From positions 62,001-126,000 of the forward strand of contig NZ_JACDNQ010000002.1 of assembly GCF_013839515.1 (NCBI RefSeq): 64,000 nt of DNA, written 5' to 3'. The stretch comes from Natronomonas salinimetallica. Lineage in GTDB: Archaea; Halobacteriota; Halobacteria; Halobacteriales; Haloarculaceae. The first letter of the stretch is position 1, and every line of letters starts with the position of its first letter. The notes beneath the pieces are model-generated. The model was given only the letters and a program-made list of their open reading frames with translations, did no database searches and was not told the origin of the DNA. This document shows, in pieces, positions 24,984-33,518 of this stretch. A program made the translations under genes and the position numbers.

Positions 24984-26765
24984 ATGGATCTAGAGGCGTA
25001 CTGGGGGATCGGCCCGAAGACCCGGGAGACGCTCGAATCGTCCATCGGGACCGAGGCCGCCGTCGAGGCCATCGAGGCAGGGAACGTGCGGCGACTCGTC
25101 GAGGCCGGGGTCGATCGGAGCCGCGTGACGCGCGTGCTCAGACACGCTCGAAGCGCCGACGGGATGGCGCTTTTGGCGACGCGGGACGCCCGACTCGTTT
25201 ATAAAGACCTCCTCGATTCGATCGCCGACCACGCCGTGAGCGAGGCGGCAGCCGATCGGCTCCGGACGCTGACCCCGCTTGCCGACCAAGCCGAAATGAG
25301 TGCCCACCTCGATGCCGTCGAACGTGGCCGGGACGGATGGGAACGGCTCGATGACGACGCCCGGACGGCAGTCCTCGACGCCTTCGAGCGTTACGACGGC
25401 GCGCCCGACGGTCGGATCGCAGCCGTCGAAACGGCGATCGAACTGTCGGAACGCGACGTCGTCGGGGAGGAGGCGGCCTCCGAAGACGGTGGCCGATCCG
25501 TCTTCGATCCGATCGCCGCCCTCGATACCGGTGCGCTGGCTGAAGCGGCGGTCGCGCTCGACGCGCTCGGCGATGGCCGGATCGACCGCGGGGCGGACGA
25601 CGAACTCGACCGACTGCGGGACGCCCGCGAGTCCGTCGACCGACTCTCGGCGAACGCCGAGGGGGTTCTCGAGGAACTGCGATCGGAGGGCGTCGGCGAC
25701 ACCGCGGCGTTCCGGGAGGGACTCGTCGAGTACCTCCGCCGGGAGACCACGGTCGACCCGGCCCGGGTCCGATCGTCGATGGCCGAGGACGCCGTCGACG
25801 CCTCGGGGTTTCTCACCCAGACGCTCCGAGCGCTCCGCTCCGATCTGGAGGCGGCGATCGAGGAGCGATCGATCGACGTTCGTGCCGATCTGGAGGCGGC
25901 GATCGAGGCGGCGGGTGAGGACGTCGACCGGGCCGGCGGCGCGGTGACGACGGTCGCACGTGAGCTCTCTTTGGGACGGTTTGCGGCGGCCTACGACCTC
26001 CGGCGACCCCGATACGCCGACGCCGACGGCCTCGCGGCCGTCGACGCCCGAAGCCTCTCGTTGCTCGAGGCCGACGCCGACATCCAGCCGATCACATACG
26101 CCGTCGGCGAGCACGGCCTCGATGCCCCCACCGGCGAACGGGTGACGGTACTTACGGGGGCCAACAGCGGCGGGAAGACGACGCTGTTGGAGACGCTGTG
26201 TGAGATAACCGTCCTCGCACACATGGGACTGCCCGTTCCCGCGGCGGCCGCCGAGGTGTCCGTTCTCGATCGGCTCGTCTTTCATCGCCGGCACGCGAGT
26301 TTCAACGCCGGCGTCCTCGAGTCGACGCTGCAGTCGGTCGTCCCGCCGCTGGTTTCGGGCGACCGGACCCTCATGCTCGTCGACGAGTTCGAGGCGATCA
26401 CCGAACCGGGACGGGCCGCGGACCTACTCGGCGGACTCGTCCGACTCTCGATCGCCGAGAGCGCGATCGGCACGTTCGTGACGCACCTCGCGAACGACCT
26501 CGAACCGCTGCCGGACGCGGCGCGGACCGACGGGATCTTCGCCCGCGGGCTGACGGAGTCGCTGGAACTGGAGGTGGACTATCAGCCGCGGTTCGGCGAG
26601 GTCGGCCGCTCGACGCCCGAGTTCATCGTCTCGCGGCTCGTCGCGAACGCCGACGACCGCGCCGAAGAGGCGGGGTTCCGGACCCTCGCCGAGGCCGTCG
26701 ACACCGACATGATCCAGCGGACGCTATCGGATGCCGAGTGGACGGCGCTCGGTTCCTCGGAGTGA
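24984..26765 (+). CDS. MutS-related ATPase with N-terminal helix-hairpin-helix
   Basis: 593 aa. An HhH-like start (YWGIGPKTRETLESSIG) is followed by long helices (100-340), resembling the MutS lever/clamp, and a MutS-type ABC ATPase: Walker A TGANSGGKTTLLE near 392, then LPVPAAAAEVSVLDRLVF, Walker B LMLVDEFEAI near 465 and THLANDL. The mismatch-recognition domain I is absent, so a MutS2/MutS5-like role in recombination, or ribosome-associated activity, is more likely than mismatch repair. No Smr nuclease domain is seen. A lone gene. Confidence 0.8.
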   Translation: MDLEAYWGIGPKTRETLESSIGTEAAVEAIEAGNVRRLVEAGVDRSRVTRVLRHARSADGMALLATRDARLVYKDLLDSIADHAVSEAAADRLRTLTPLADQAEMSAHLDAVERGRDGWERLDDDARTAVLDAFERYDGAPDGRIAAVETAIELSERDVVGEEAASEDGGRSVFDPIAALDTGALAEAAVALDALGDGRIDRGADDELDRLRDARESVDRLSANAEGVLEELRSEGVGDTAAFREGLVEYLRRETTVDPARVRSSMAEDAVDASGFLTQTLRALRSDLEAAIEERSIDVRADLEAAIEAAGEDVDRAGGAVTTVARELSLGRFAAAYDLRRPRYADADGLAAVDARSLSLLEADADIQPITYAVGEHGLDAPTGERVTVLTGANSGGKTTLLETLCEITVLAHMGLPVPAAAAEVSVLDRLVFHRRHASFNAGVLESTLQSVVPPLVSGDRTLMLVDEFEAITEPGRAADLLGGLVRLSIAESAIGTFVTHLANDLEPLPDAARTDGIFARGLTESLELEVDYQPRFGEVGRSTPEFIVSRLVANADDRAEEAGFRTLAEAVDTDMIQRTLSDAEWTALGSSE

Positions 26766-26770
26766 GGGCA

Positions 26771-26923
26771 GTGAGTGCGGGTGGGGTGCCGTGAGTGCGG
26801 GTGGGGTGCCGTGAGTGCGGGTGGGAGGGCAGTGAGTGCGGGTGGGGTGCCGTGAGTGCGGGTGGGAGGGCAGTGAGTGCGGGTGGGGTGCCGTGAGTGC
26901 GGGTGGGAGGGCAGTGAGTGCGG
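26771..26923. repeat. 20/21-bp minisatellite, eight units
   Basis: Units beginning GTGAGTGCGGGTGGG start at 26771, 26791, 26811, 26832, 26852, 26873, 26893 and 26914. They alternate between a 20-bp form (ending GTGCC) and a 21-bp form (ending AGGGCA). The array starts six bases after the MutS-like stop codon and ends 12 bp before the TATA box of the next gene. The GT-rich strand is strongly asymmetric. Confidence 0.95.
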
Positions 26924-26935
26924 CAGCCGATACCG

Positions 26936-26941
26936 TTTTAT
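26936..26941 (+). promoter_or_regulatory. TATA box of the small RHH gene
   Basis: TTTTAT lies 24-29 bp upstream of the ATG at 26965. It fixes a 47-aa product instead of longer frames that would translate the minisatellite. Confidence 0.6.
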
Positions 26942-26964
26942 TCCCGTCCGGTGTGGTGGGCGTC

Positions 26965-27108
26965 ATGTCATCGTCCAACGAGTCCGTCGAAATCGAGGTC
27001 ACCTTCGACGAGGGGCTCCTCGAACGGATGGATCGGCTCCGCCTCTCGCCGGGCTACGAGAGCCGATCCGACGTCGTGACCGCGGCCCTCGATGCCGTCG
27101 GGGAGTGA
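26965..27108 (+). CDS. Small ribbon-helix-helix (CopG/MetJ-type) protein
   Basis: 47 aa. VEIEVTFDEGLLERMDRLRL followed by GYESRSDVVTAALDAV has the beta-strand/helix/helix pattern of RHH DNA-binding proteins: an N-terminal strand, then a helix, then a (S/T)RSD-type N-cap on the second helix. It is near the minimum size for an RHH dimer. It may be an autoregulator; the targets are unknown. No toxin gene is next to it. The minisatellite lies directly upstream. Confidence 0.7.
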   Translation: MSSSNESVEIEVTFDEGLLERMDRLRLSPGYESRSDVVTAALDAVGE

Positions 27109-27177
27109 CGCTGCCGATCCGGACGGACGGCGCTGCCGAGACGGTAGGCATTTCTTCGGCCCGACGTACCGGCACGT

Positions 27178-29292
27178 ATGGACAGAAAACGGGCGATGAC
27201 GAGCGTCGATCTCGCCGCCCTCGTCGGGGAGTTACGGGAGTACACCGGCGCAGTCGTCGACAAGGCATACCTCTACGGCGACGACTTCGTCCGGCTGAAG
27301 ATGCGCGATTACGACCGCGGGCGGATCGAACTCGTGATCGAGACGGGCGATCCCAAGCGGGCCCACGTCGCCGTCCCGGAGCACGTCGCCGACGCGCCGG
27401 GGCGGCCGCCGAATTTCGCGATGATGCTCAGAAACCGGATCGCGGGTGCGAACTTCGAGGGTGTCGAACAGTACGGCTTCGACCGCATCCTCACGTTCCG
27501 GTTCGAGCGTGAGGACGCAACGACACTCGTCGTCGCCGAGCTGTTCGGCGACGGCAACGTCGCCGTGATGAACGAGGACAGAGAGGTCATCGACTGTCTG
27601 GACACCGTCCGGCTGACTTCCCGGACGGTTGCGCCGGGGTCACAATACGGCTACCCGGACGAGCGTTTCAGCCCCCTCGACTGTGACTACGAGGCCTTCG
27701 CCGCGCGGATGGCGGAGTCGGACACCGATCTCGTCCGGACGCTCGCCACGCAACTCAACTTCGGCGGGCTCTACGCCGAGGAGCTGTGTACCCGCGCCGG
27801 CGTCGAGAAGACGATGGACATCGAGGGGGCGACCGAGAAACAATACGAGGCGCTGTTCGGCGCGCTTGAGCGCCTTCGGGAGCCGATCCTCGAGGGCCGA
27901 ACCGATCCTCGGCTCTACGAGACCGACGACGGTGACGTCGTCGACGCGACGCCGCTTCCCCTGCGGGAACACGAGGCCAAGGGCTACGATGCGACCGCCT
28001 TCGAGAGTTTCAACGGCGCGATCGACGAGTACTTTTACCGGCTCGAAACCGAGTCCGAGGCGGACGAACAGGCCGGAGCCGGGAGCGACCGCCCCGACTT
28101 CGAATCCGAGATCGCAAAATACGAGCGGATCATAGAACAACAGGAGGGGGCCATCGAGACGTACGACGAGCAAGCCGACGAGGAGCAACGGAAGGCGGAG
28201 TCGCTGTACGGCAACTACGACCTGGTCGACGATATCTGCTCGACGGTTCGCGAGGCTCGCGAGGACGGGGTCCCGTGGGACGAAATCGAGGCGACGTTCC
28301 GGGCCGGGGCCGAGCAGGGCATCGAGGCGGCCGAGGCGGTCGTCTCCGTCGACGGCGCGGCAGGAACGGTAACCGTCGACCTCGGCGACGGCTCCATCGA
28401 GTTGGATCCGATGGTCGGCGTCGAAAAGAACGCCGATCGCCTCTACACCGAGGCAAAACGCGTCCGAGAGAAAAAACAGGGCGCACAGGCCGCGATCGAG
28501 GACACCCGTGCGGATCTCGCCGACGTCGAGCGCCGCCGCGAGGCGTGGGAGGCCGACGACGAGGGCGAAGACGACGGGGGTGAAAGCGAGGACGTCGAGA
28601 CGGACTACACCGCCATGTCGTCGGTGCCGGTCAGATACGACGAGCAGTGGCACGAGCGGTTCCGGTGGTTCCGGACGAGCGACGGCTTTCTGGTACTGGG
28701 CGGGCGAAACGCCGACCAAAACGAGGAACTCGTCAAAAAGTACATGGATCCCTCTGATCGGTTCTTCCACGCGCAGGCGCACGGAGCACCGGTTACGGTG
28801 CTGAAAGCGACGGAGCCGGACGAACCCGCCCGCGACGTCGACATCCCGGACCGGAGCAAACGCGAGGCCGCCCAGTTTGCGGTGTCGTACTCCTCGGTCT
28901 GGAAGGACGGCGCGTTCGAGGGGGACGTCTACGAGGTCGATGCCGACCAGGTGTCGAAGACCCCGGAAAGCGGCGAGTACATCGAGAAGGGAAGTTTCGT
29001 CATCCGGGGCGATCGGGACTACTACCGCGACGTGTCGGTCGGCGTCTCGATCGGGATCAAATGCGAACCTGATACCCGCGTCATCGGGGGGCCGCCGTCG
29101 GCGATCGATCCCGTCGCGGAGACGTCGATCCGCATCGAACCCGGACAGTACGCCCAAAACGACGTCGCAAAACGGCTCTATCGGGCGTTCCGCGAGCGGT
29201 TCACCGACACGAGCTTCGTCCGCAAGGTCGCAAGCCCCGACCGTATCCAGGAGTTCTGTCCCCCCGGCGGGAGCCGGATGATAGAGAAGTGA
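27178..29292 (+). CDS. rqcH: Ribosome rescue protein RqcH (NFACT/Rqc2 family)
   Basis: 704 aa. It binds obstructed large ribosomal subunits and, in bacteria, recruits tRNA-Ala to add C-terminal tails. NFACT-N covers about 1-230 (SVDLAALVGELREYTGA, FAMMLRNRIAGANFEG). Charged coiled coils lie at about 300-350 and 425-460. The NFACT-R (DUF814) domain is near 490-590 (WHERFRWFRTSDGFLVLGGR, FFHAQAHGAPVTVL), and a C-terminal NFACT-C-like part follows. Normal length for archaeal members. Single gene; no signal peptide. Confidence 0.93.
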   Translation: MDRKRAMTSVDLAALVGELREYTGAVVDKAYLYGDDFVRLKMRDYDRGRIELVIETGDPKRAHVAVPEHVADAPGRPPNFAMMLRNRIAGANFEGVEQYGFDRILTFRFEREDATTLVVAELFGDGNVAVMNEDREVIDCLDTVRLTSRTVAPGSQYGYPDERFSPLDCDYEAFAARMAESDTDLVRTLATQLNFGGLYAEELCTRAGVEKTMDIEGATEKQYEALFGALERLREPILEGRTDPRLYETDDGDVVDATPLPLREHEAKGYDATAFESFNGAIDEYFYRLETESEADEQAGAGSDRPDFESEIAKYERIIEQQEGAIETYDEQADEEQRKAESLYGNYDLVDDICSTVREAREDGVPWDEIEATFRAGAEQGIEAAEAVVSVDGAAGTVTVDLGDGSIELDPMVGVEKNADRLYTEAKRVREKKQGAQAAIEDTRADLADVERRREAWEADDEGEDDGGESEDVETDYTAMSSVPVRYDEQWHERFRWFRTSDGFLVLGGRNADQNEELVKKYMDPSDRFFHAQAHGAPVTVLKATEPDEPARDVDIPDRSKREAAQFAVSYSSVWKDGAFEGDVYEVDADQVSKTPESGEYIEKGSFVIRGDRDYYRDVSVGVSIGIKCEPDTRVIGGPPSAIDPVAETSIRIEPGQYAQNDVAKRLYRAFRERFTDTSFVRKVASPDRIQEFCPPGGSRMIEK

Positions 29293-29358
29293 GACGGCCG
29301 TATCGTCCGGTCGGCCGCCTCCACGGGATATAAACGCACCCGACACGTTGATGTCGGT

Positions 29359-30450
29359 ATGTTCCGGGAGGCGATCGATTACCCGACACAACGCCCCGAA
29401 GGTGGTCGTTCGGTCATCGTCGGCGGGCTCGTTCTCGTCGTCATCATGGCCTCCCTCGGTGTCGCCGGGCTCGATACGCCCTACGCGTATCTCGCCGCCG
29501 TGGCCCTCTTGCCGTGGCTCCTCGTCCGGGGATATTACGTCCGCGTCGTACGGACGACGATCGGGCGCGACCAGCCCACGCCGCCTCGGTTCGGCGACGT
29601 CCGACGTCTGCTCCGTGACGGCGTGGTGGCGGTCGGCATCTCGGCTGTCTACCTGTCGCCGGGGATCGTGGTCCTCGGGCCGCTGGCGGTCTCACAGGCA
29701 CTCGGCGCTGACTTTCCGACGCGTCTGACCGACGTCGGGATTCCGGAGAACGCCACCGCGGTTGCGGTACCGATCGTGGGGCTTCTCGCCGTACTCGCGC
29801 TCATGTACGTCATCGGCGCGCTCTACGTTCTCCCCGTCGCGGTCGCACGGTTCGCCTACACCGATCGGCCCGGTGCCGCCTTCGAGATCCGGCCCGTCGT
29901 TTCCGGGGCCGTGACCGAGGACTACGCCACCGCGTGGGGCATCTCCGTCGCGTTACGAGTGTTCGTGCTCCCGTTTACCTACCTGCTTCGGCTCCTCCTC
30001 GTCGGGTTCTTCTTGCAGTTCATGATCGCTACCAGCGTCCGGTACTGCTACGGGCAGGGCGTGGGGGCCGCACTCGATCTCGATCCGGTCCCCGCCACAC
30101 ACGAGCGGAGCGACCCCGACGACTGGGCGCTCCGATCCGCCGTCGAACGGGTCCCGTCCGACGACGGGGCGTTCGGAAGCCGGCGTCGGCGACCCCTGAC
30201 CGGGGGCCGAGAGCTTACGCCCGCGGTACGGCGGGTGGCGGGCGGCGATTCCAGGGGGGCCCCCGAGGCTGAGACGGATGCGGACCCGACATCGGATGCG
30301 GACCCGACATCGGATGCGGACCCGACATCGGATGCGGACCCGACATCGGAGACGTTCGGCGGCGGTTTCCGGCCCGCCGTCGATCCGGATCGGACCGGGA
30401 GCGAGAGCGAACGCGGGACCCGGAGTGAACACGAGGATGACGACGACTGA
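29359..30450 (+). CDS. DUF4013 integral membrane protein with repeat tail
   Basis: 363 aa. Two hydrophobic blocks (about 20-75 and 90-230) form five or six transmembrane helices with the DUF4013 look (PWLLVRGYYVRVVR, VVSGAVTEDYATAW, FMIATSVRYCYGQG). The C-terminal ~130 residues are hydrophilic and acidic and include DADPTS-type repeats from four 18-bp DNA units. Family function is unknown. Convergent with the DUF5794-like gene, with a MITE between them. Confidence 0.8.
   Translation: MFREAIDYPTQRPEGGRSVIVGGLVLVVIMASLGVAGLDTPYAYLAAVALLPWLLVRGYYVRVVRTTIGRDQPTPPRFGDVRRLLRDGVVAVGISAVYLSPGIVVLGPLAVSQALGADFPTRLTDVGIPENATAVAVPIVGLLAVLALMYVIGALYVLPVAVARFAYTDRPGAAFEIRPVVSGAVTEDYATAWGISVALRVFVLPFTYLLRLLLVGFFLQFMIATSVRYCYGQGVGAALDLDPVPATHERSDPDDWALRSAVERVPSDDGAFGSRRRRPLTGGRELTPAVRRVAGGDSRGAPEAETDADPTSDADPTSDADPTSDADPTSETFGGGFRPAVDPDRTGSESERGTRSEHEDDDD
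30277..30348 (+). repeat. In-frame 18-bp tandem repeat, four units
   Basis: GATGCGGACCCGACATCG is repeated four times without change (30277, 30295, 30313, 30331), coding for DADPTS repeats in the acidic tail of the DUF4013 protein. Identity at the DNA level implies recent expansion. Confidence 0.95.
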
Positions 30451-30506
30451 GACTGTCGGCTGGCCCCGTTGGACGACACGCACGCGCCGGTGTCGTGGTA
30501 TCCTCA

Positions 30507-30613
30507 TACTGCCGGACGTGCCGACTTGAATCGCGGGCCACTCGACACGCACGTTCGACCGGCAGTTCGGACATGTACCGAGTCGGACGTTCACGAACGG
30601 ACGTCCGGCAGTA
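30507..30613. mobile_element. MITE, family 1 copy A (107 bp, 3-bp target duplication TCA)
   Basis: Ends TACTGCCGGACGT (30507-30519) and ACGTCCGGCAGTA (30601-30613) are exact inverted repeats of 13 bp. The flanks are TCA (30504-30506) and TCA (30614-30616), a perfect 3-bp duplication. It lies between two convergent genes, and its right-hand TCA is the TGA stop codon of the minus-strand gene. About 93% identical to the outer element at 58648-58864. No open frame. Confidence 0.92.
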
Positions 30614-31510
30614 TCAGAGCCAGGGAGCGCGGTCGCCGTCCGGGACGCCGGGCGAGCCGTCCTCCTCGACGCCGTCGTCGAGCAACGGCTCGCCGTCCGC
30701 GTCGGCGGCGTCTGGGCCGCCGTCGGTCGCCGGAGCCTCGCCGCCCCCGTCTGCGGGACCGGGGAGGTCGATCGCACCCTCGGGGTTGAACGCCAGGAGG
30801 CCGGTGAGCGCGAGGACGATGAGCGCCAGCGGCTCCTCGCCCGTGATCGGGCCGACCTCGAGGATCGTCAAGGGGAGTACGCCCAGCGCAACGGCGCTCC
30901 CGAAGCGGAACCGATCGATATCGACGTTGCCGCGCAGCCACGGGCCGAGCAGGGCGACCGCGAGCGCGAACCCGACGCCGATGATCGCCGCGCCGGTTCC
31001 GTAGAGGACGTACACGGGCTCGGAGATGATCGCGAGCTCGAAGCCGTTCGGCCGGAAACTGGCGACCAGCCCGAGCGCGATGATGACGCTCGGGTTCGGG
31101 AGGTATTCGCCGATGGTGGCGCTGGCGGTCTTGGCCGCGATCGCGAGGATGACCAGGGCGGCGAAGCGCTCGAAGATCGCCATCGACAACAGCGACTCGA
31201 TGGTCGGGGCGATGGCCGCCTGGATCGCGGCGAGCGGGACGACGAGCGCCCCGACGAGCAGGATGTTCCGGACGCGCTCTCGGCGGCTGCCCTCCATCTC
31301 GGCGAGGACGACAGCGAGCGTCGCGCTGCCGCCGAAGATGAGCAGCCCGACCTCGACCATACCGAGGAGCGACGACACTGCCCCCGCGAGGACGAGAGCC
31401 GCGAAGATCCCGTCCAGAAGCGGCAGCGCCATGACGGTGGCGAGCAACCGGGTTCCCTCGCCGACGCGTCGCTCGAGGCGTAACGCGACCGGATGTCGTG
31501 ACGTACTCAT
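30614..31510 (-). CDS. DUF5794-like haloarchaeal membrane protein
   Basis: 298 aa with about seven transmembrane segments between residues 20 and 240 (ATVMALPLLDGIFAALVLAG, FAALVILAIAAKTASATIGE, PLTILEVGPITGEEPLALIV), then an acidic disordered tail. Resembles a haloarchaea-specific family labelled DUF5794; function unknown. The ATG overlaps the stop of a small upstream frame (ATGA), suggesting coupling to that now-frameshifted gene. The TGA stop is the target duplication of the adjacent MITE, and it was already the stop before insertion. Confidence 0.78.
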   Translation of the reverse strand: MSTSRHPVALRLERRVGEGTRLLATVMALPLLDGIFAALVLAGAVSSLLGMVEVGLLIFGGSATLAVVLAEMEGSRRERVRNILLVGALVVPLAAIQAAIAPTIESLLSMAIFERFAALVILAIAAKTASATIGEYLPNPSVIIALGLVASFRPNGFELAIISEPVYVLYGTGAAIIGVGFALAVALLGPWLRGNVDIDRFRFGSAVALGVLPLTILEVGPITGEEPLALIVLALTGLLAFNPEGAIDLPGPADGGGEAPATDGGPDAADADGEPLLDDGVEEDGSPGVPDGDRAPWL

Positions 31511-31717
31511 CCGTCAGGCCGGGAGCCCCTCACCGTAGGATCGGCGGTGACGATGGCGATACCCTCCGGGACGGTCGCGTCCGAACCCGAACCCGAACTC
31601 GAACCGTTTGAGGGTATTCTCCGCGTTCTTGTTCCGCATCGCAGCTGTAAATGTGGCGCCGGTGGGGAGGGCGTACTCGCCGGCGGTACACTGTGCGATG
31701 GGACTTGCGGAGTCCAT
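31507..31717 (-). pseudogene. Small gene split by a +1 frameshift, upstream of the DUF5794-like gene
   Basis: From ATG 31717 the frame reads MDSASPIAQCTAGEYALPTG and continues to about KNAENTLKRFE. It then enters a TTCGGG hexamer stretch (about 31579-31600) and degenerates into an Arg/His-rich tail ending at 31514. One base over, the frame reads SDATVPEGIAIVTADPTVRG, is acidic with GC-rich third positions, and ends with TGA overlapping the next ATG. TTTATG at 31744-31750 lies 27-33 bp before 31717. Together these indicate one gene of about 70 aa broken by one extra base, or a sequencing error. Family not recognised. Confidence 0.55.
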
Positions 31718-31743
31718 ACCGAGGTATTCGGGTGTGTCTTGCA

Positions 31744-31750
31744 TAAATGT
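31744..31750 (-). promoter_or_regulatory. TATA box for the small frameshifted gene and DUF5794-like operon
   Basis: CATTTATG on the minus strand, 27-33 bp upstream of ATG 31717, makes that ATG a probable leaderless start and marks the gene as once expressed. Confidence 0.5.
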
Positions 31751-31876
31751 TGTGTGAGTCGAGGGCACATGCGAACGACGAACGACCACTATGATGGTTG
31801 GGGAGTCGGCGGACCGTCCGAAAACGAACGTCGTTGGCCACGATCGTCCGTTCGTCCGCCGATCACGGTTTCGATG

Positions 31877-31928
31877 CCGGCGATACCGTGCCGTCCGTAC
31901 ACGCCCGGCGATACCGTGCCGTCCGTAC
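31877..31928. repeat. Two 24-bp direct repeats (period 28) upstream of guaB
   Basis: A 24-bp string beginning CCGGCGATACCGTGCCGTCC occurs at 31877-31900 and 31905-31928 without mismatch. They lie 54-105 bp before the guaB ATG, upstream of its TATA box, so they may be regulator sites or a simple tandem duplication. Confidence 0.85.
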
Positions 31929-31981
31929 CCACGGACCCGTTCTCTCGCAACGCTTTTGCATCGCGGCTTCCCACCGTTTAC

Positions 31982-33463
31982 ATGGCGAGCGAGGAACCCT
32001 TCTCAGAGAAGCTCCGTGTACCCGAGGCGTTGACGTTCGACGACGTGTTGCTCCGTCCCAAGGAGAGTCGCGTCGAGCCAGACGACGCCGACATGGCGAC
32101 CCGTGTCTCGACGAACGTCACGCTGAATCTGCCCGTCCTCTCGGCGGCGATGGACACCGTCACCGAGGCCGACTTGGCGATCGAGATGGCCCGTCAGGGC
32201 GGCCTCGGCGTCCTCCACCGCAACATGACCGTCGAGGAGACCGCAGCACAGGTCGAACAGATCAAACGCGCCGACGAACTCATCATTCGCGACGTCGTCA
32301 CCGCCGATCCGGACCAGACCGTCCGCGAGGTCGACGCGATGATGGAGCGGGAGGGCGTCTCGGGGGCTCCCGTCGTCGACGACGACGACGACGTCGTATT
32401 GGGGATCATCTCCGGCACCGACATTCGCCCGTATCTGGAAGTCGGCGAGTACGACGCGGTCCGCGAGGCGATGACCGACGAGGTCGTCACCACGAGCGAT
32501 GACGTGACGCCGCGGGAAGCCCTCGAACTGATGTACGAACACAAAATCGAGCGGGTGCCGATCGTCGACGGGGAGAACCGCCTGACGGGGCTCATCACGA
32601 TGGCGGGCGTGCTCGCGCGGCGCGAACACGACAACGCGGCCCGCGACGGGGACGGCGCGTTGGTCGCCGGCGTCGCGGTCGGCCCCTTCGAGACGGACCG
32701 TGCCCGGGCGGCCGACGAGGCCGGCGCGGACGTCGTCTTCATCGACTGTGCACACGCCCACAACCTCGACGTCATCGACTCTGCTCGCGAGATCGAGGCC
32801 GACGTGGACGCCGACGTCGTCGTCGGCAACGTCGGGACGCGCGAGGCGGCCGAGGAGATCGTCGACTTCGCCGACGGCATCAAGGTCGGGATCGGTCCCG
32901 GATCGATCTGTACCACCCGGATCGTCTCCGGATCGGGGATGCCACAGATCACCGCTATCGCGGAGGTCGCCGACGTCGCATCGCGACACGGCGTCCCGGT
33001 GATCGCCGACGGCGGGATCCGATACTCCGGCGACGCGATCAAGGCTATCGCCGCGGGTGCCGACGCGGTCATGCTCGGATCGTACTTCGCCGGTACCGAC
33101 GAGGCCCCCGGCCGTGTCATCACCATGAACGGCAAACGCTACAAGCAGTACCGCGGGATGGGTTCGGTCGGCGCGATGAACGACGGCGGCGGCGACCGCT
33201 ATCTCAAGGAAGAAGACGAGGACGAGGAGTTCGTTCCCGAGGGCGTCGAGGCGGCGAAGCCGTACAAGGGGCCGCTCGCCTCCGAACTCCACCAGCTCGT
33301 CGGCGGGATGCAGTCGGGCATGGGCTACGTCGGCGCGGAAACCATCCCGGCGTTCAAAGAGCGAAGCGAGTTCGTCCGGGTCTCCTCGGCCGGCCAGACC
33401 GAGAGCCACGCCCACGACGTCGTGATCACGGACGAGGCACCGAACTACAGCCCCGACAGCTAA
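31982..33463 (+). CDS. guaB: Inosine-5'-monophosphate dehydrogenase
   Basis: 493 aa. Oxidises IMP to XMP with NAD+, the committed step of guanine nucleotide synthesis. The barrel begins LTFDDVLLRPKES. Two CBS domains are inserted at about 95-215. The catalytic cysteine is C310 in GSICTTRIVSG, and the flap region contains YRGMGSVGAM with the acidic KEEDEDEEFVPEG. I start at ATG 31982 (MASEEPF) because CTTTTGC at about 31951-31957 sits 25-31 bp upstream. A longer in-frame extension is Cys/Pro-rich and unlike the family. Full length. Confidence 0.95.
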   Translation: MASEEPFSEKLRVPEALTFDDVLLRPKESRVEPDDADMATRVSTNVTLNLPVLSAAMDTVTEADLAIEMARQGGLGVLHRNMTVEETAAQVEQIKRADELIIRDVVTADPDQTVREVDAMMEREGVSGAPVVDDDDDVVLGIISGTDIRPYLEVGEYDAVREAMTDEVVTTSDDVTPREALELMYEHKIERVPIVDGENRLTGLITMAGVLARREHDNAARDGDGALVAGVAVGPFETDRARAADEAGADVVFIDCAHAHNLDVIDSAREIEADVDADVVVGNVGTREAAEEIVDFADGIKVGIGPGSICTTRIVSGSGMPQITAIAEVADVASRHGVPVIADGGIRYSGDAIKAIAAGADAVMLGSYFAGTDEAPGRVITMNGKRYKQYRGMGSVGAMNDGGGDRYLKEEDEDEEFVPEGVEAAKPYKGPLASELHQLVGGMQSGMGYVGAETIPAFKERSEFVRVSSAGQTESHAHDVVITDEAPNYSPDS

Positions 33464-33488
33464 GGCCGTTCCGGCCCCTTCCGCGGGG

Positions 33489-33496
33489 ATATTAAA
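33489..33496 (+). promoter_or_regulatory. TATA box of a 55-aa membrane protein gene
   Basis: ATATTAAA lies 23-30 bp upstream of the ATG at 33519. It supports a real short gene where no long frame exists. Confidence 0.55.
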
Positions 33497-33518
33497 CGCC
33501 GCTCCCGTATTCTGCGGT

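Noticed and set aside
26771-26923. Possible CRISPR array
   Set aside because: Units are contiguous with no spacers, and no cas genes are present, so this is a minisatellite.
27640-29391. Very long open frame antisense to rqcH (about 580 codons)
   Set aside because: GC-rich third positions keep the opposite strand open. The translation has no family-like motifs, and rqcH is certain.
31547-31981. N-terminal extension of IMP dehydrogenase
   Set aside because: The extension is Cys/Pro-rich and overlaps a minus-strand gene. Family proteins start near ATG 31982, which has its own promoter box.
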